Part shown: piece by piece, positions 34,981-45,621 of the stretch
How positions within the stretch are numbered: the first letter of the stretch is position 1
Layout: every line of letters starts with the position of its first letter
Assembly (NCBI GenBank): GCA_006937955.1
Contig: SSNP01000152.1
Location: 766,242-830,241 of the forward strand
From: Pachypanchax playfairii
Lineage: Eukaryota > Chordata > Actinopteri > Cyprinodontiformes > Aplocheilidae
Reading direction: 5' to 3'
DNA: 64,000 nt
Position numbers and translations under genes: made by a program
The notes under the pieces: model-generated
Databases searched by the model: none
What the model was told of the DNA's origin: nothing
The model's input: the letters and a program-made list of their open reading frames with translations, nothing else

Positions 34981-35902
34981 CTAGTTGATAAGGTGCTGAA
35001 AAACTGCAGGCGCATTGGTTAACCCAAACGGCATGAACAGATACTCGAAGTGGCCGATAGGGGTTTTAAAAACAGTTTTCCATTTGTCTCCCTTTCTGAT
35101 CCGCACTAGATGATAAGCGTTACGTTGGTCCAATTTACTGAATATGGTGGGCTTTTGAGCAGGCTCGAGGGCTGATGAGATGAGCGGAAGTGAGTACTTG
35201 TTTTTTATTGTAATGTTATTTAGGCCTCTGTAGTCGATGCAAGGTCGCAGACTCCCATCCTTCTTTTCTACAAAGAAAAACCCCGCCCCGATGGGGGAGG
35301 AGGATGGTCTGATGAGACCGTTCTTTAGAGACTCATTGATATAATTCTCCATCGCTTCTCTTTCTTTCTTGGCTAAACTAAAGAGGCGACCTGAGGGCAG
35401 CGGCACGCCTGATAAGAGGTCTATGGCACAGTCATAGGGCCTATGAGGAGGAAGGGAAACTGCCTGTTCTGTACTGAACACCTGACCCAGATCATGATAG
35501 CAGGGCGGAACCTTAGAGAGATCTGGTGGTGTGACTGGGGACTTTCTTGCTGGCGGACCAGCCAGAAGTGCGGATTTTAGGCAGTTCTTCAGACAGTACT
35601 CACTCCAGGTGGTGACTTGTTTGGAGGACCAGTTGAGGTGGGGGTTGTGAAGTTGTAGCCACGGATATCCTAGGACGATGGGGGCCTCTGTAGTGGGAAA
35701 TATAAGAAAGGACAATTCTTCAGAGTGGTTACCGGAAACAGTTAAACACAGGGGTTCGGTGACATGGGTAATGCCAGTCATGGTGCTGCCATCTCGCGCA
35801 TTGACGTGCAAAGGACTTTCTAAAAGTTTAAGACTTGCCCCACATTTCTGAGCAAGCTCCGGATGCATCAGATTCTGTTCGGACACTGAGTCAATAAATA
35901 CC
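34981..35902 (-). pseudogene. gypsy protease and reverse transcriptase (N-terminal)
   Basis: The protease would cut the Gag-Pol polyprotein; the reverse transcriptase copies the RNA. The protease active site reads FIDSV just upstream of SEQNLM, where aspartic proteases have D-S/T-G, so the essential Gly is Val. Then come LGYPWLQLHNPHLNW, a linker and the RT entry (CAIDLLSG, then KKEREAMENYI, IRPSSSPIGAGFFFV, CIDYRGLNNITIKN) and MPFGLTNAPAVFQ. The frame stops at TAG 34981-34983, right before the catalytic box. It lies in the -1 frame relative to gag. Confidence 0.9.
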
Positions 35903-36908
35903 TGACAAGATTGGGTATCATAATGGGGTCTTCTAACGGCAGCAGGCAGTCTGAGTCAGAGGTTATCTCACCCGTCAGTACCCCCAACTTTACTGACGGG
36001 CCTGGTCTCCTTGGCTTCCACTGACACTTGCTGACCTGGTGACTAGAAGAAGCACAATACATACAGAGTCTGGCCGCAAGGCGGCGCTGTCGCTCTCGGG
36101 GTTTTCACCTGGCTCTACCAATCTGCATTGGCTCAGGTGAGGGTGTACGGTGGGACGTACTGCGAGGCTATTGGTGCCGCGTAGTGCGTGGTGCGGGACT
36201 TACCGCTCGAGAGGAAGCGGAAGAAGGAGTGAGAGCCTTGGGCCGGCGTCGCTCCCGGGTCCGGTTATCAAGGCAGGTAGTGAGTTTAATAAGGCCGTCT
36301 ATGGTCCGGGGCTAATCGTGGACTGCGATGTCTTCCTTCATGCTATCAGGGAGTGCGTTATGGAATACACTCCACAAAGTTTCCTCCGACCATGCCATTC
36401 TCGCAGCGAGCGTGCGGAACTCTAGGGCGAAGTCCGCCATCTGATGAGGTCGAGGTCGCAAGGCGAGGAGTTCCCTCATGGCATCTTCCCTGGTGCCACC
36501 GTCGGAGAACGTGATCTTAAACGCCTCAAGGAACACTGCGTAAGGCGTGGGTTTGAGAGGGTTAGTGTCAAGATATGCGTCTGCCCACCTGAGTGCCTTG
36601 TCTCTGAGCCAGCCGACGAGGAAGGAGATCCTGCTGGCGTCCGTGCTGAAAGCAAGAGGAGCCCGGTTAAAAACGATCCGACACTGTCTCAGAAAACCTT
36701 TACAGTTTTGTGGATCTCCATTAAAAGGTGCTGGGTCGGGGATGGCGACCTCTCGGAGGCCCACACTCGGGTGGGACACAGGACGTGCTGAAACTGCAGC
36801 CGGAGGAGAGGAGCTGCGTGGAAGATGGGACATCATCTGGGTGAGTTGACAACTGAGGTTGCGAAAATCTGTAGATAGAGCGGCTTGGTTAGTGGCGAGT
36901 TCATTCAT
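35868..36908 (-). pseudogene. gypsy gag with zinc knuckle, broken
   Basis: Structural protein of the virus-like particle. The ATG at 36906-36908 opens 198 codons: an N-terminal coiled region, then PFNGDPQNCKGFLRQC, LVGWLRDKALRWADAY and FALEFRTLAARMAW, as in retrotransposon Gag. A TAG at 36312-36314 interrupts after AVHD. The same frame continues with RTIDGLIKL, two more stops, then EPMQIGR and the CCHC zinc knuckle at about 36024-36065 (C-x2-C-x4-H-x4-C). It ends at 35868. Gag and pol overlap in a -1 relation, as in sushi-like elements that use frameshifting. Confidence 0.87.
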
Positions 36909-36960
36909 GAATTTGTGCGGTATGGAGCTGGGTCTGGGGGTTCTCTTGGCCAGTTTGTTC

Positions 36961-37798
36961 TGTCATGTTTTGTGGTGGTTTGTTTCGAACCCCAAGAGTG
37001 TCCTTTTAGCTCCAGACACACACAGAGACTGTAATCAGGTGAAGGTTATTTATTATATACAGTGATAGGAAATGTGCAAAGCCGCAGGAGACAATCCTGG
37101 AACTGGGGCTGAGACACTGAATAAATCCTGGCAGTGGAGGAGAGGCAGATTGGTAGAGAGTAGTTCCAGGGATAGTTATGAATGCTGCGGTGCGCTGGGA
37201 GAGTGCCCAGAGAACTTACAGGATCCGTGATGAGGAGAGTTGTGAGGAGGGGTGTGATCCGCCAGCAGCGGTGGCGGTGATCCTGTGAAGATGATGTGGT
37301 ATGAAATCCGGAAGTGGTTATAGCGTCCAAGGTGAGAGTTGAAGCAGGGGTGACAGCCCGAGCAGGAATCGGGGCAGGTGTGGACGTCTGAGGGGACCGG
37401 AGACAGACACGGAGCCAGGGAGGAAGTCGTGGTGCACACGACAGGGGAACCCGTAGACAGGAGTCCTCAGACGGCGCGGCGGACTGCCAGCGCAGAGGCA
37501 CCATGAAACCTGGAGGAATGCTCCAGGAGACGGGACTAGAGAAGGGGAAGAGAAGGGCAGGTTACGTGCAAGTAACTATAACAACTGTCAGAACACAGGT
37601 TAGGCCACACGTTACCATGTTAAGCTGTGGAACAAACTGGCGTCTGTCTCAGGTTCCTCCTCAGGTTAAATACCCAGCTCTCCTGAGCTGGGTAACGAGC
37701 CACACCTGCAGTCACTCAGCAGCTGCTGCCAGGCCCTGCAATGACAATTAGTGAACGGCAAAAACACACACCACACACCAGCTGCTGAGATCCTGACA
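36961..37798 (-). repeat. gypsy 5' LTR
   Basis: 838 bp, TGTCAGG...CATGACA on the minus strand. A TATA-like box tatttaa lies at 37666-37672 and an AATAAA at 37049-37054 on the minus strand, giving the U3-R-U5 order. A primer binding site beginning TGG may lie a few bases inside the internal region (about 36948), but I could not match it to a tRNA. Confidence 0.92.
37666..37672 (-). promoter_or_regulatory. TATA-like box in gypsy 5' LTR
   Basis: TATTTAA on the minus strand within U3, next to an inverted repeat (cagctctcctgagctgg) that is also present in the solo LTR at about 62365-62395. Confidence 0.45.
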
Positions 37799-37829
37799 AT
37801 TTCCATATGAACACTAGGTAGCCTGCACA

Positions 37830-38115
37830 CTGTTACCTTAGACTGAAATTGTCCTGGGTTCAAAATCGGGCCAGGGCCTTTGTGCATCTTTCTGCCTGTG
37901 CATGTGTGGCCTTTCTCTGGGGACACTGGCTTCCTCCCATAAACCAAAATTATGCTTTAGGTTAATTGGCAACACAAAATTTTCTCTGGGTGTGAGTGGT
38001 TGTTTGTTTATACGTCAGTCTGTGATAGACTAGCGACCTGTCCAGGTGTGACCCCACCGCTCGAGTGGTAACTGCTGGAGACAGACACCAGGTCCCTGCT
38101 TTCCTGAATAGGAAT
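37830..38115 (+). repeat. diverged SINE, same family as 55450-55765
   Basis: It has the B-box-like ctgggttcaaaatc, then cttcctcccataaacc, aggttaattggcaac, gtctgtgatagactagcgac and ctgtccagg in the same order as the better-preserved copy at 55450-55765. The head (A box) is poorly preserved. Confidence 0.75.
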
Positions 38116-38692
38116 AAGAGGGTACAGTGGACGCGGTTATATGCAAAACCTCGGTGCCCAACAGTTTTGTGCATATAAGCGTTGCGTGCATTTATCCGTT
38201 GGTGGTCATTTGGACTGTAAACACGGGCAGCGGTGTTCAGTATTGATATCAGATAAATGGAAATGATTTAATAACACAATTACAATATATTAGGGTAAAA
38301 GGAAGCTAGGATTCAGCCAGAAACAAACCAGAGAAAAAAACACACAAACAAATCAAGTTATACTTGTAGAGCAGATACACTATGACACTGGAAGTAACAG
38401 AACAGACACACCAGACATGCGTGCGTGGATGCAGGTCAGCCTAGTTCCAGGCACCTGTCACCGACAGTGTGTGGGAGAACACCAGAGCAGGTGCACAGTC
38501 AAACAACCAACAAGAAATAGCGAGATTCAGTGAAATGCATGTATGATACCTCAAAATGTTTTGTGCATATATCCATCGGTGCTGTTCATATAAACATATG
38601 GATTCTCTATTACAGGAGATGGATGAATGCTAGGCTGAAGTAACAACAATGATTAAAATACTACTAAGAAGAAGAAACTTTCTGAGTATTCA
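38116..38692. other. no gene; one possible Tc/pogo-type end
   Basis: At 38125, tacagtggacgcggttatat, followed by inverted tgcatata words, looks like the terminus of a TA-flanked DNA transposon; no partner end was found in the next 600 bp. Otherwise nothing recognised. Confidence 0.35.
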
Positions 38693-39263
38693 TTAAAGAG
38701 GCCATTTCACAAACATTTCATGACTTTGTGGTTATTTCTTAAGTATTAACCAGTAATATGAAACATTTTCTATCTAAAAAAAATGTTAAGAAACACTGAT
38801 TAACAGACCTTTCAATCTGTCTGCTTCAAAATTCGTCTGGTTTCGTCTAGCCTCGGGCAGCTACTCATTAATATTCATTATTCGAATTTGCTGGGCTCAG
38901 ATTGGCTAACAAACTAGCCTATGAGAGCAAGGTATACTGTTTTCTGCCCCGCTGTGCATGGCAACATCAGACGTACTCTCTTCCTGTTTGATTTGTCTTT
39001 TATGCTACAGCTTTTAGCCAGCAGCATGCTAGGCGTGGTTTCAACTGCAGGAACTGCCCAATACTAATGAGCAAAGGAGTTGTGACAAAACAGATACAGG
39101 CCATTCGAACTCGGGTTTTATCGCCACCTGTGCAGTTTAAGAAAACTGAAAGAGAAGTTGTTGATCTGTTTTCACACCCACTATGAAGGTAAGAACACCT
39201 GTGGAGTTAAAATATTCAACAGAAACTTCAGAAAAAACGTTTTTAATGGAAGGGCCTCTTTAA
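38693..39263 (-). mobile_element. MITE A copy 3, TTAA-flanked
   Basis: TTAA at 38693-38696 and 39260-39263. Complete copy in minus orientation, with both the cttaccttcatagtgggtg and gataaaacccgag blocks. Terminal sequence TTAAAGAGGCC at one end and GGGCCTCTTTAA at the other. Confidence 0.9.
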
Positions 39264-39329
39264 ACAATGTTCCTGTATAAGCATCATGTTAGAAAAAAAT
39301 GTTTTGTTTTGTTTTTTAAATTAGCAGAC

Positions 39330-40122
39330 TTAAAGGTGTAATATGGAACATGAACACCACAACAACAGAACAAAGCATCTGGGCATCGGGGTGCCAGGCT
39401 CGTAACTCCCTGCGTGCACTCGAATGCCCCGAAAATTCCTCACCAAACCCATTCTGATCTCCGATCTGAGAAGAACAATAAAATATCATGAGTTCAGCTC
39501 AGTAATCATGCTCTCCAGCCCCACTGATTACACACTGATTCTGATAAATGAAGACTCCTGCTCCTGTTGCTCAGTCATCAATTCAGTCCATGGCAAAGAG
39601 CTAACGTATTTGCCCCAGCTCTTATCGAGCAAACTTAAACTTCCTGCAAGCTCTTCTGTCCTCTTCACCCCATCCTGTTTGCCTCATTTCTCCACCCAGC
39701 CACAAAATCCTCTGAGCTATCCTCCAGCCGAATCCACAGCCGGACTTCCCACACTTCAGCCACCTGCCACTCTGTATTATCCTGTGAGCTGCAAATAAAG
39801 ACTTTTGCACACTTTTCCTTGCTAGTCACATGTTGGGAAACCCCCCAAGGCAAGCAAATAAGTTATAATCACCACATATAGCCTTACTGTGCCAGAGAAT
39901 TTAGGCAACCCACAATGGTGCCCGCTGCTCTGCCTGCTATTGGCTGGTAGATGTAAATAAAATGCCAATGGCGTGCCCGTCAAAATAAATATTTTATTTT
40001 AAATATAATTTCTAAAGAAAAGGCTGTATTTTTCATTCTACACCCTTCTAAACACCCCGTGGAGACATTATTTTGTTAAAAATATTGCTTTTTATGCAAA
40101 TATTCCACATTGAACCATTTAA
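39330..40122 (+). mobile_element. MITE F copy 2, TTAA-flanked, longer interior
   Basis: TTAA at 39330-39333 and 40119-40122. The ends and outer blocks match copy 1 (11611-12135). The central part, about 39455-39900, is some 300 bp longer and contains aataaag after a pyrimidine-rich stretch. Either copy 2 gained an insert or copy 1 lost one. The open frame of 124 codons here is not in copy 1 and has no domain. Confidence 0.85.
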
Positions 40123-40767
40123 TTACTCTTTTTGTTTTTGGCTGCTACAGACTGGACATCCTCAGCTGAACTGCTTTCCTGTCACCCTCAGCATATTTCT
40201 AACAGTGTGTATGCATGTGCAAGTTACAGGGTAAATCTGCATGCATGAGTGTGTGACTGTATGTGAGTGTGTGTGGTTAAGAGAGAAAGCTGCAGTGTGT
40301 TTTGAGCCAAGTGGAAAAGCAGGAAGAGTTGCTAATCCGTGTGGCTGGCTGAGCAGAAAGGCCATTCATATTTATAGCATACTGAATCACATTCTGTCAA
40401 ACAGATGTCCAATAGTCAGACTAAGAATAACTCTTGAACGAGACTAAAAGACGTGTTAAAAAAAAGACTAACCTGAATTGTATTTATAGCAGATTCATCC
40501 TTCAGAGAATCACAAGAAATAAGAAATTTTACACCTGGATCCAAATAGCTTCAGAAATTTGATACTCTGAAAATTTGTTGAGTCACTCTGTCAGTGTCCA
40601 TCCCAAAACTAGCAACCCTAACTGTTGAGAGAAAAAAAAAGATCTTTGGTAACATAAATGTGCAAGGAAACTTCCAACATTTTTATAGGATTTTATCTTT
40701 AAAATGTTGCTAGAAAAATTGAATTTTTTGTCATTAATTCAAGATAATGTATTTTCAAAAATATATT
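40123..40767. other. no gene seen
   Basis: AT-rich with a short TG-rich piece near 40200-40280. Confidence 0.5.
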
Positions 40768-41706
40768 TTAAAGTGCAACTTACCCCCAAATCAACTTTTT
40801 TTGCTGATAAACTCTATAAATGAGTGTTTACTATTCCTGCCTAAATTTCTGGGTCTTGTTTTTGTTTTTTTAGCACATTTTTATACAACTATTTATTTTA
40901 TACCAAAAACCATTTGTAGAGCACCCTTATCAGATTAAAACGTTACACTGCCCTTGAATTTGAATCAGGCATTGCTATTGGCTGAGACCTTATTTTCTCT
41001 AAACGTAACGTCAGGATTCTGCCGTTATGGGATATCAAAGAGCTCGGTCTTGGCCACACCTCCGCTCAGTAGTGACTGAGTTTTAACAGGAAGTGTATAC
41101 GGCCATTATCAGAGTTCATTTTAGTGTTTGTGACTGTGTGAAAACATGCCTTTAACACATTACTGAAGGATTTTCTCTTCATGCTGGGATACTTTGTTTT
41201 ATACCTTGGACACCTCTCGGAAACATGCTTTTGTTGCGGACAATAATGTGCAGTGGTCGCGCGCGCAGCCGCACATGAGGATGAGTGAAAGATATTACAC
41301 GAACTAATCCAAATTTAGCTTTTGCTTTGATCAACAACAATATACCATGAAGGGACAGGTCCCTGAAGCCGCTGCAGTACGAACCATCGGCTTGAAACGG
41401 CTGTTTGCAGAGTCACACAACATTACTGGAGCTAAGAGAGTTAGCTAACAATAATGTACCTGTAGAGAAAAGTCCCATTCTATCCCACCGCTGTAGCAGG
41501 GTAAACTAGGCTCGAAATGTTACGGATCAGAGCTGCTCGTCTCGTCTACATATTCCTCCATTTCACCTGTCCCTCTCTGGCCCGTGTGTCAGTCAGAGTG
41601 ACATGTCAATCACAGCTCAGAATGCCACGCCCCCTGGACAGTCACTCCCATTTATCATGTTATTTTTTAAATCTCAGACTGTGTCCGGGGAGGGGGGTTT
41701 CTTTAA
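40768..41706 (-). mobile_element. MITE G copy 2, TTAA-flanked
   Basis: TTAA at 40768-40771 and 41703-41706. The left end is TTAAAGTGCAACTTACCCCC; the right end in reverse complement is TTAAAGAAACCCCCCTCCCC, an imperfect inverted repeat. The GC-rich interior includes gcgcgcgc (about 41258). No coding capacity. Copy 1 is nested at 24934-25550. Confidence 0.8.
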
Positions 41707-41751
41707 AATAACCCAAAACAATCATACATTATTAACAAAAGAGAGAGCAAA

Positions 41752-42138
41752 TGTTATGAACAAGATCTGATGAACCATGTTAAAGTTTTTATCTGTAGTT
41801 CCATGTCATTTCCTGTAATTAGGTAATTGTTTTCACCTGCCCTTGTTTCTTCTGGCACTGCACCTGCTCTACTTAAGCTGCAGTCTGTCAAAGCCATTTT
41901 CCCCATCAAGTGATCATGGACTATACTAAACCACTATTCAGACTTCTGCCCCTTTTGATCAAGTAAGTCAAAGATTTCGGTATTGTTTTATGGTTTTTGC
42001 TCTACCCCGAGAGAATCTGTCTGTGTCATTGTTTTTGTTCTACCATGATGTTTGTGCCAAAATAAACTCTTTACTTTTTAAATCATCGCTGTCTCCTGCC
42101 TGCTGCATTTTGGGTCCAGTCAAAACAAGTCCATTACA
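41752..42138 (+). repeat. LTR-like remnant
   Basis: The 3' part reads caaaataaactcttt (polyadenylation signal) then ctgcattttgggtcc, one base different from the ctgcatttgggtcc block of the solo LTR at 20778-21611. No target duplication was found, so ends are approximate. Confidence 0.4.
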
Positions 42139-42369
42139 AAAAAAGGCTCTGAGTAATGGATGAATTGTTCATCTGGTTTGTGAGGCGACAGATTTCAGAA
42201 AGTTTGATTAAAAATGTGAAATTGCAGGACATGCTTTCAGCTATACTGCATAGAGCAAGCAAGAAGTCAACAGTTTCTTTTAGAAAACAATTTCTTTTCT
42301 GTACTTGGTATTGGTAGATGTAGTGAAACAGTGAGTGATAATAATGGATATGGACTACATTTTTATTTT

Positions 42370-42690
42370 TTCTGGCCTTCAATTTATTTCACTTCAATGA
42401 ATCCAATTCACAACAAAAGTAATCTCAGAGTACAAGAGCAACAAGTCCGGTTCACATCAATAGGTCTAGATTGAAAGTTACTTACAGTATGTAAAATCAA
42501 TACAGAAAAGTTGGTCCAGTTGTTATTTCTATTGAAAGTAAGACTAAGAGTTAAAGTTGGCAGTCACAATTGTAAATACAAACATAAAGTATAAAGACAG
42601 CAGAATGAAAAAATGTGGTTATTAGTCCTCATAGCAGCATAACAAAAGGGAAAGCTCAGGAAAATCTTGACTGATAATCCTAACTATTAA
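42370..42690 (-). repeat. L2-type LINE 3' UTR fragment
   Basis: Segment 42598-42690 aligns with 16155-16265 (gcagcataacaaaagggaaag and onward), and the left end (ttatttcacttcaatgaatcc) looks like the LINE tail. It is the same family and strand as 15697-16545, but without coding sequence. Confidence 0.6.
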
Positions 42691-44019
42691 CCTGGTTCTG
42701 CCAGATCGATGTGTAGCCCCACCTCTTGTCGAGTCTGGGAAACACATACATCTAGAACTGCTCCCTTTGAAACATCTATAAAAGGGAGGGACATCTGATA
42801 TAATATTTTAAGCTGATTGGAGGACGCGCCAGCAAGTGTCTGCCTTTGATGATGTGTCTTTAGCCAATCACCGTAAATCAAGCTCTTGCAAATCCATTCG
42901 GTAGTAAAACACATACAGTGTTACCACTAAGAAAAGCACAACACATCTTTACCATCAAGAAATGTAAGCTATTGAGCTAGTGAGCTATTTTAATATCTCA
43001 GTCAAGATATGGTATCTACTGCTTCTTTGATAACAATTATTTATCGTGAAAGTACAAGGACTACAAAGTTTTTTGTTGTTGTTTTTATTTTTTAAATAAA
43101 TGGTCTGAAGATTAAAATTTAAAAATCTGTAGTAATATTGCTTAAGGACTTCATGTTGGCTCAAAAATCTAGAATTATGACAGTATAACAGGCTTCTACT
43201 GACCTCAACAATATGCTGAGGTAATGTTTTCATTTGAGGAGTATTCATTGTTTTTAAAAAGGAAAATTTCTAAAACATGCTGGACAGTGGAATCTAAGAA
43301 CCAGGGTAAGGAAACACTGACTTTTAGAACATGATGGCTGAATGTCACTCACAAAATGCAACAACACAATTTTTAGAAGGATATTAAACTATTATACCCA
43401 CAAACGAAAAAAACAATAGAACATCAGTATGACCTATATAATTTATCTTCTCATTGTTCTGGGGAACTTCACTAAAGCTAACCTCAAACATGAGCTCCCA
43501 AAATTCAGACAGCATGTTATCTGTCCAACTAGATCATAAAATTCTGTAAAATATGGCAGTAAAACATATACATATAACACAAATCATGACCAACCAAAAC
43601 TAAAAGAAATTATACTTGAAATAAAACTAATGCACAGCAAAGCTCAAAACTCAGACTAACCCTAATAAGGAAGAGAACAAGGAACAAGAAGAGAAGATCC
43701 AATAGCAAAATAAGTTGGCATAAACTAAATGCTAGATGACAAAACTCAGTAGAGTGAGACAAGCAACCAGAACCTAAATAGTAAAGAGAAACAACAACTA
43801 CACCTAATCAGCAAAACATGACATGGACTGAGACATGACAATAAATGTATATGAAAAAAACATAGAAATTAAAGATGAACCAATGTCTCATCTACAACGT
43901 TTATCAAAATAATCTGTGTAAAATAGCTGTTAAAGCAGATGCACTCCGGTGTAACTCAGACTTGAGTAGATATCAATTGGTTGATGTTTGATGAGTGTGA
44001 TCTGCGTCCTTATGTGTTG
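42691..44019. other. no gene; possible old LTR
   Basis: AT-rich. At 43560-43840 an A-rich stretch ends gacatggactgagacatgac, with a terminal ACATGACA like minus-strand fish LTRs. I could not find its start or a duplication. Confidence 0.4.
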
Positions 44020-44333
44020 TACAGTGGGGCAAAGAAGTATTTAGTCAGCCACCAATTGTGTAAGTTCTCCCACTTAAAAAGATCAGAGAGGCCTGTAATT
44101 TTCATCATAGGTATACCTCAACTATGAGAGACAAAATGAGGAAAAAAAATCCAGAAAATCACATTGTCTGATTTTTAAAGAATTTATTTGCAAATTATGG
44201 TGGAAAATAAGTATTTGGTCACCTACAAACAAGTAAGATTTCTGGCCTTCACAGACCTGTAACTTCTTTAAGAGGCTCCTCGGTCCTCCACTCGTTACCT
44301 GTATTAATGGCACCTGTGTGAACTCGTTATCAG

Positions 44334-44341
44334 TATAAAAG
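44334..44341 (+). promoter_or_regulatory. TATA box of Tc1 copy 2
   Basis: TATAAAAG at the same distance from the ATG (44385) as in copy 1. Confidence 0.55.
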
Positions 44342-44384
44342 ACACCTGTCCACAACCTCAAACAGTCACGCTCCAAACTCCACT

Positions 44385-45404
44385 ATGGCCAAGACCAAAG
44401 AGCTGTCAAAGGACACCAGAAACAAAATTGTAGACCTTCACCAGGCTGGGAAGACTGAATCTGCAATAGGTAAGCAGCTTGGTGTGAAGAAATCAACTGT
44501 GGGAGCAATTATTAGAAAATGGAAGACATACAAGACCACTGATAATCTCCCTCGATCTGGGGCTCCACGCAAGATCTCACCCCGTGGGGTCAAAATGATC
44601 ACAAGAACGGTGAGCAAAAATCCCAGAACCACACGGAGGGACCTAGTGAATGACCTGCAGAGAGCTGGGACCAAAGTAACAAAGGCTACCATCAGTAACA
44701 CACTACACCGCCAGGGACTGAAATCCTGCAGTGTCAGACGTGTCCCCCTGCTGAAGCCAGGACACGTCCAGGCCCGTCTGCGGTTTGCTAGAGAGCATTT
44801 GGATGATCCAGAAGAGGATTGGGAGAACATCATATGGTCAGATGAAACCAAAATAGAACTTTTTGGTAGAAACTCAACTTGTCGTGTTTGGAGGGGAAAG
44901 AATGCTGAGTTGGATCCAAAGAACACCATACCTACTGTAAAGCATGGGGGTGGAAACATCATGCTTTGGGGCTGTTTTTCTGCAAGGGGACCAGGACGAC
45001 TGATCCNAAGGAAAGAATGAATGGGGCCATGTATCGTAAGATTTTGAGTGAAAACCTCCTTCCATCAGCAAGGGCATTGAAAATGAGACGTGGCTGGGTC
45101 TTTCAGCATGACAATGATCCCAAACACACCGCCCGGGCAACGAAGGAGTGGCTTCGTAAGAAGCATTTCAAGGTCCTGGAGTGGCCTAGCCAGTCTCCAG
45201 ATCTCAACCCCATAGAAAATCTCTGGAGGGAGTTGAAAGTCCGTGTTGCCCAGCGTCAGCCCCAAAACATCACTGCTCTAGAGGAGATCTGCATGGAGGA
45301 ATAGGCCAAAATACCAGCAACAGTGTGTGAAAACCTTGTGAAGACTTACAGAAAACGTTTGACCTCTGTCATTGCCAACAAAGGCTATATAACAAAGTAT
45401 TGAG
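44385..45404 (+). pseudogene. Tc1 transposase, frameshifted and nonsense-mutated
   Basis: The ATG at 44385 opens 200-odd codons nearly identical to copy 1, including the first catalytic Asp in WSDETKIELF. At 45007 the assembly has one N where copy 1 has five bases (gtgta), shifting the frame; this may be an assembly fault. The second frame keeps DNDPKHT and DLNPIENLW. Independently, the TGG for W308 of copy 1 is TAG at 45302-45304, removing the last 33 residues. Other differences from copy 1 include R108H, A117V, S241F and C259R. Probably inactive, but a possible substrate for copy 1 transposase. Confidence 0.93.
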
Positions 45405-45621
45405 ATTAACTTTTGTTATTGACCAAATACTTATTTTCCACCATAATTTGCAAATAAATTCTTTAAAAATCAGACAATGTGATTTTCTGGATTTTTTTTC
45501 CTCACTTTGTCTCTCATAGTTGAGGTATACCTATGATGAAAATTACAGGCCTCTCTGATCTTTTTAAGTGGGAGAACTTACACTATTGGTGGCTGACTAA
45601 ATACTTTTTTGCCCCACTGTA

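Larger units (their letters stand above)
33192..37803 (-). mobile_element. Ty3/gypsy retrotransposon (sushi-like), integrase deleted
   Basis: Body 33197-37798 on the minus strand, flanked by the 5-bp duplication ATTTC (33192-33196 and 37799-37803). The 5' LTR is 36961-37798 and the 3' LTR 33197-34024. Internal order is gag, zinc knuckle, protease, reverse transcriptase, RNase H, and then directly the 3' LTR; no integrase or chromodomain is present and no polypurine tract precedes the 3' LTR. The gag EPMQIGR motif and single zinc knuckle recall the sushi group. It has several in-frame stops. A solo LTR of this family is at 61640-62493. Confidence 0.93.
44022..45619 (+). mobile_element. Tc1-type transposon, copy 2, transposase broken
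   Basis: 1598 bp between TA dinucleotides (44020-44021 and 45620-45621) with 200-bp inverted repeats (44022-44221 and 45420-45619). It aligns end to end with copy 1 (17490-19091), the length difference of 4 bp being fully explained by the ambiguous base at 45007 and four missing bases there. Substitutions are few, so both copies are young. Confidence 0.96.
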
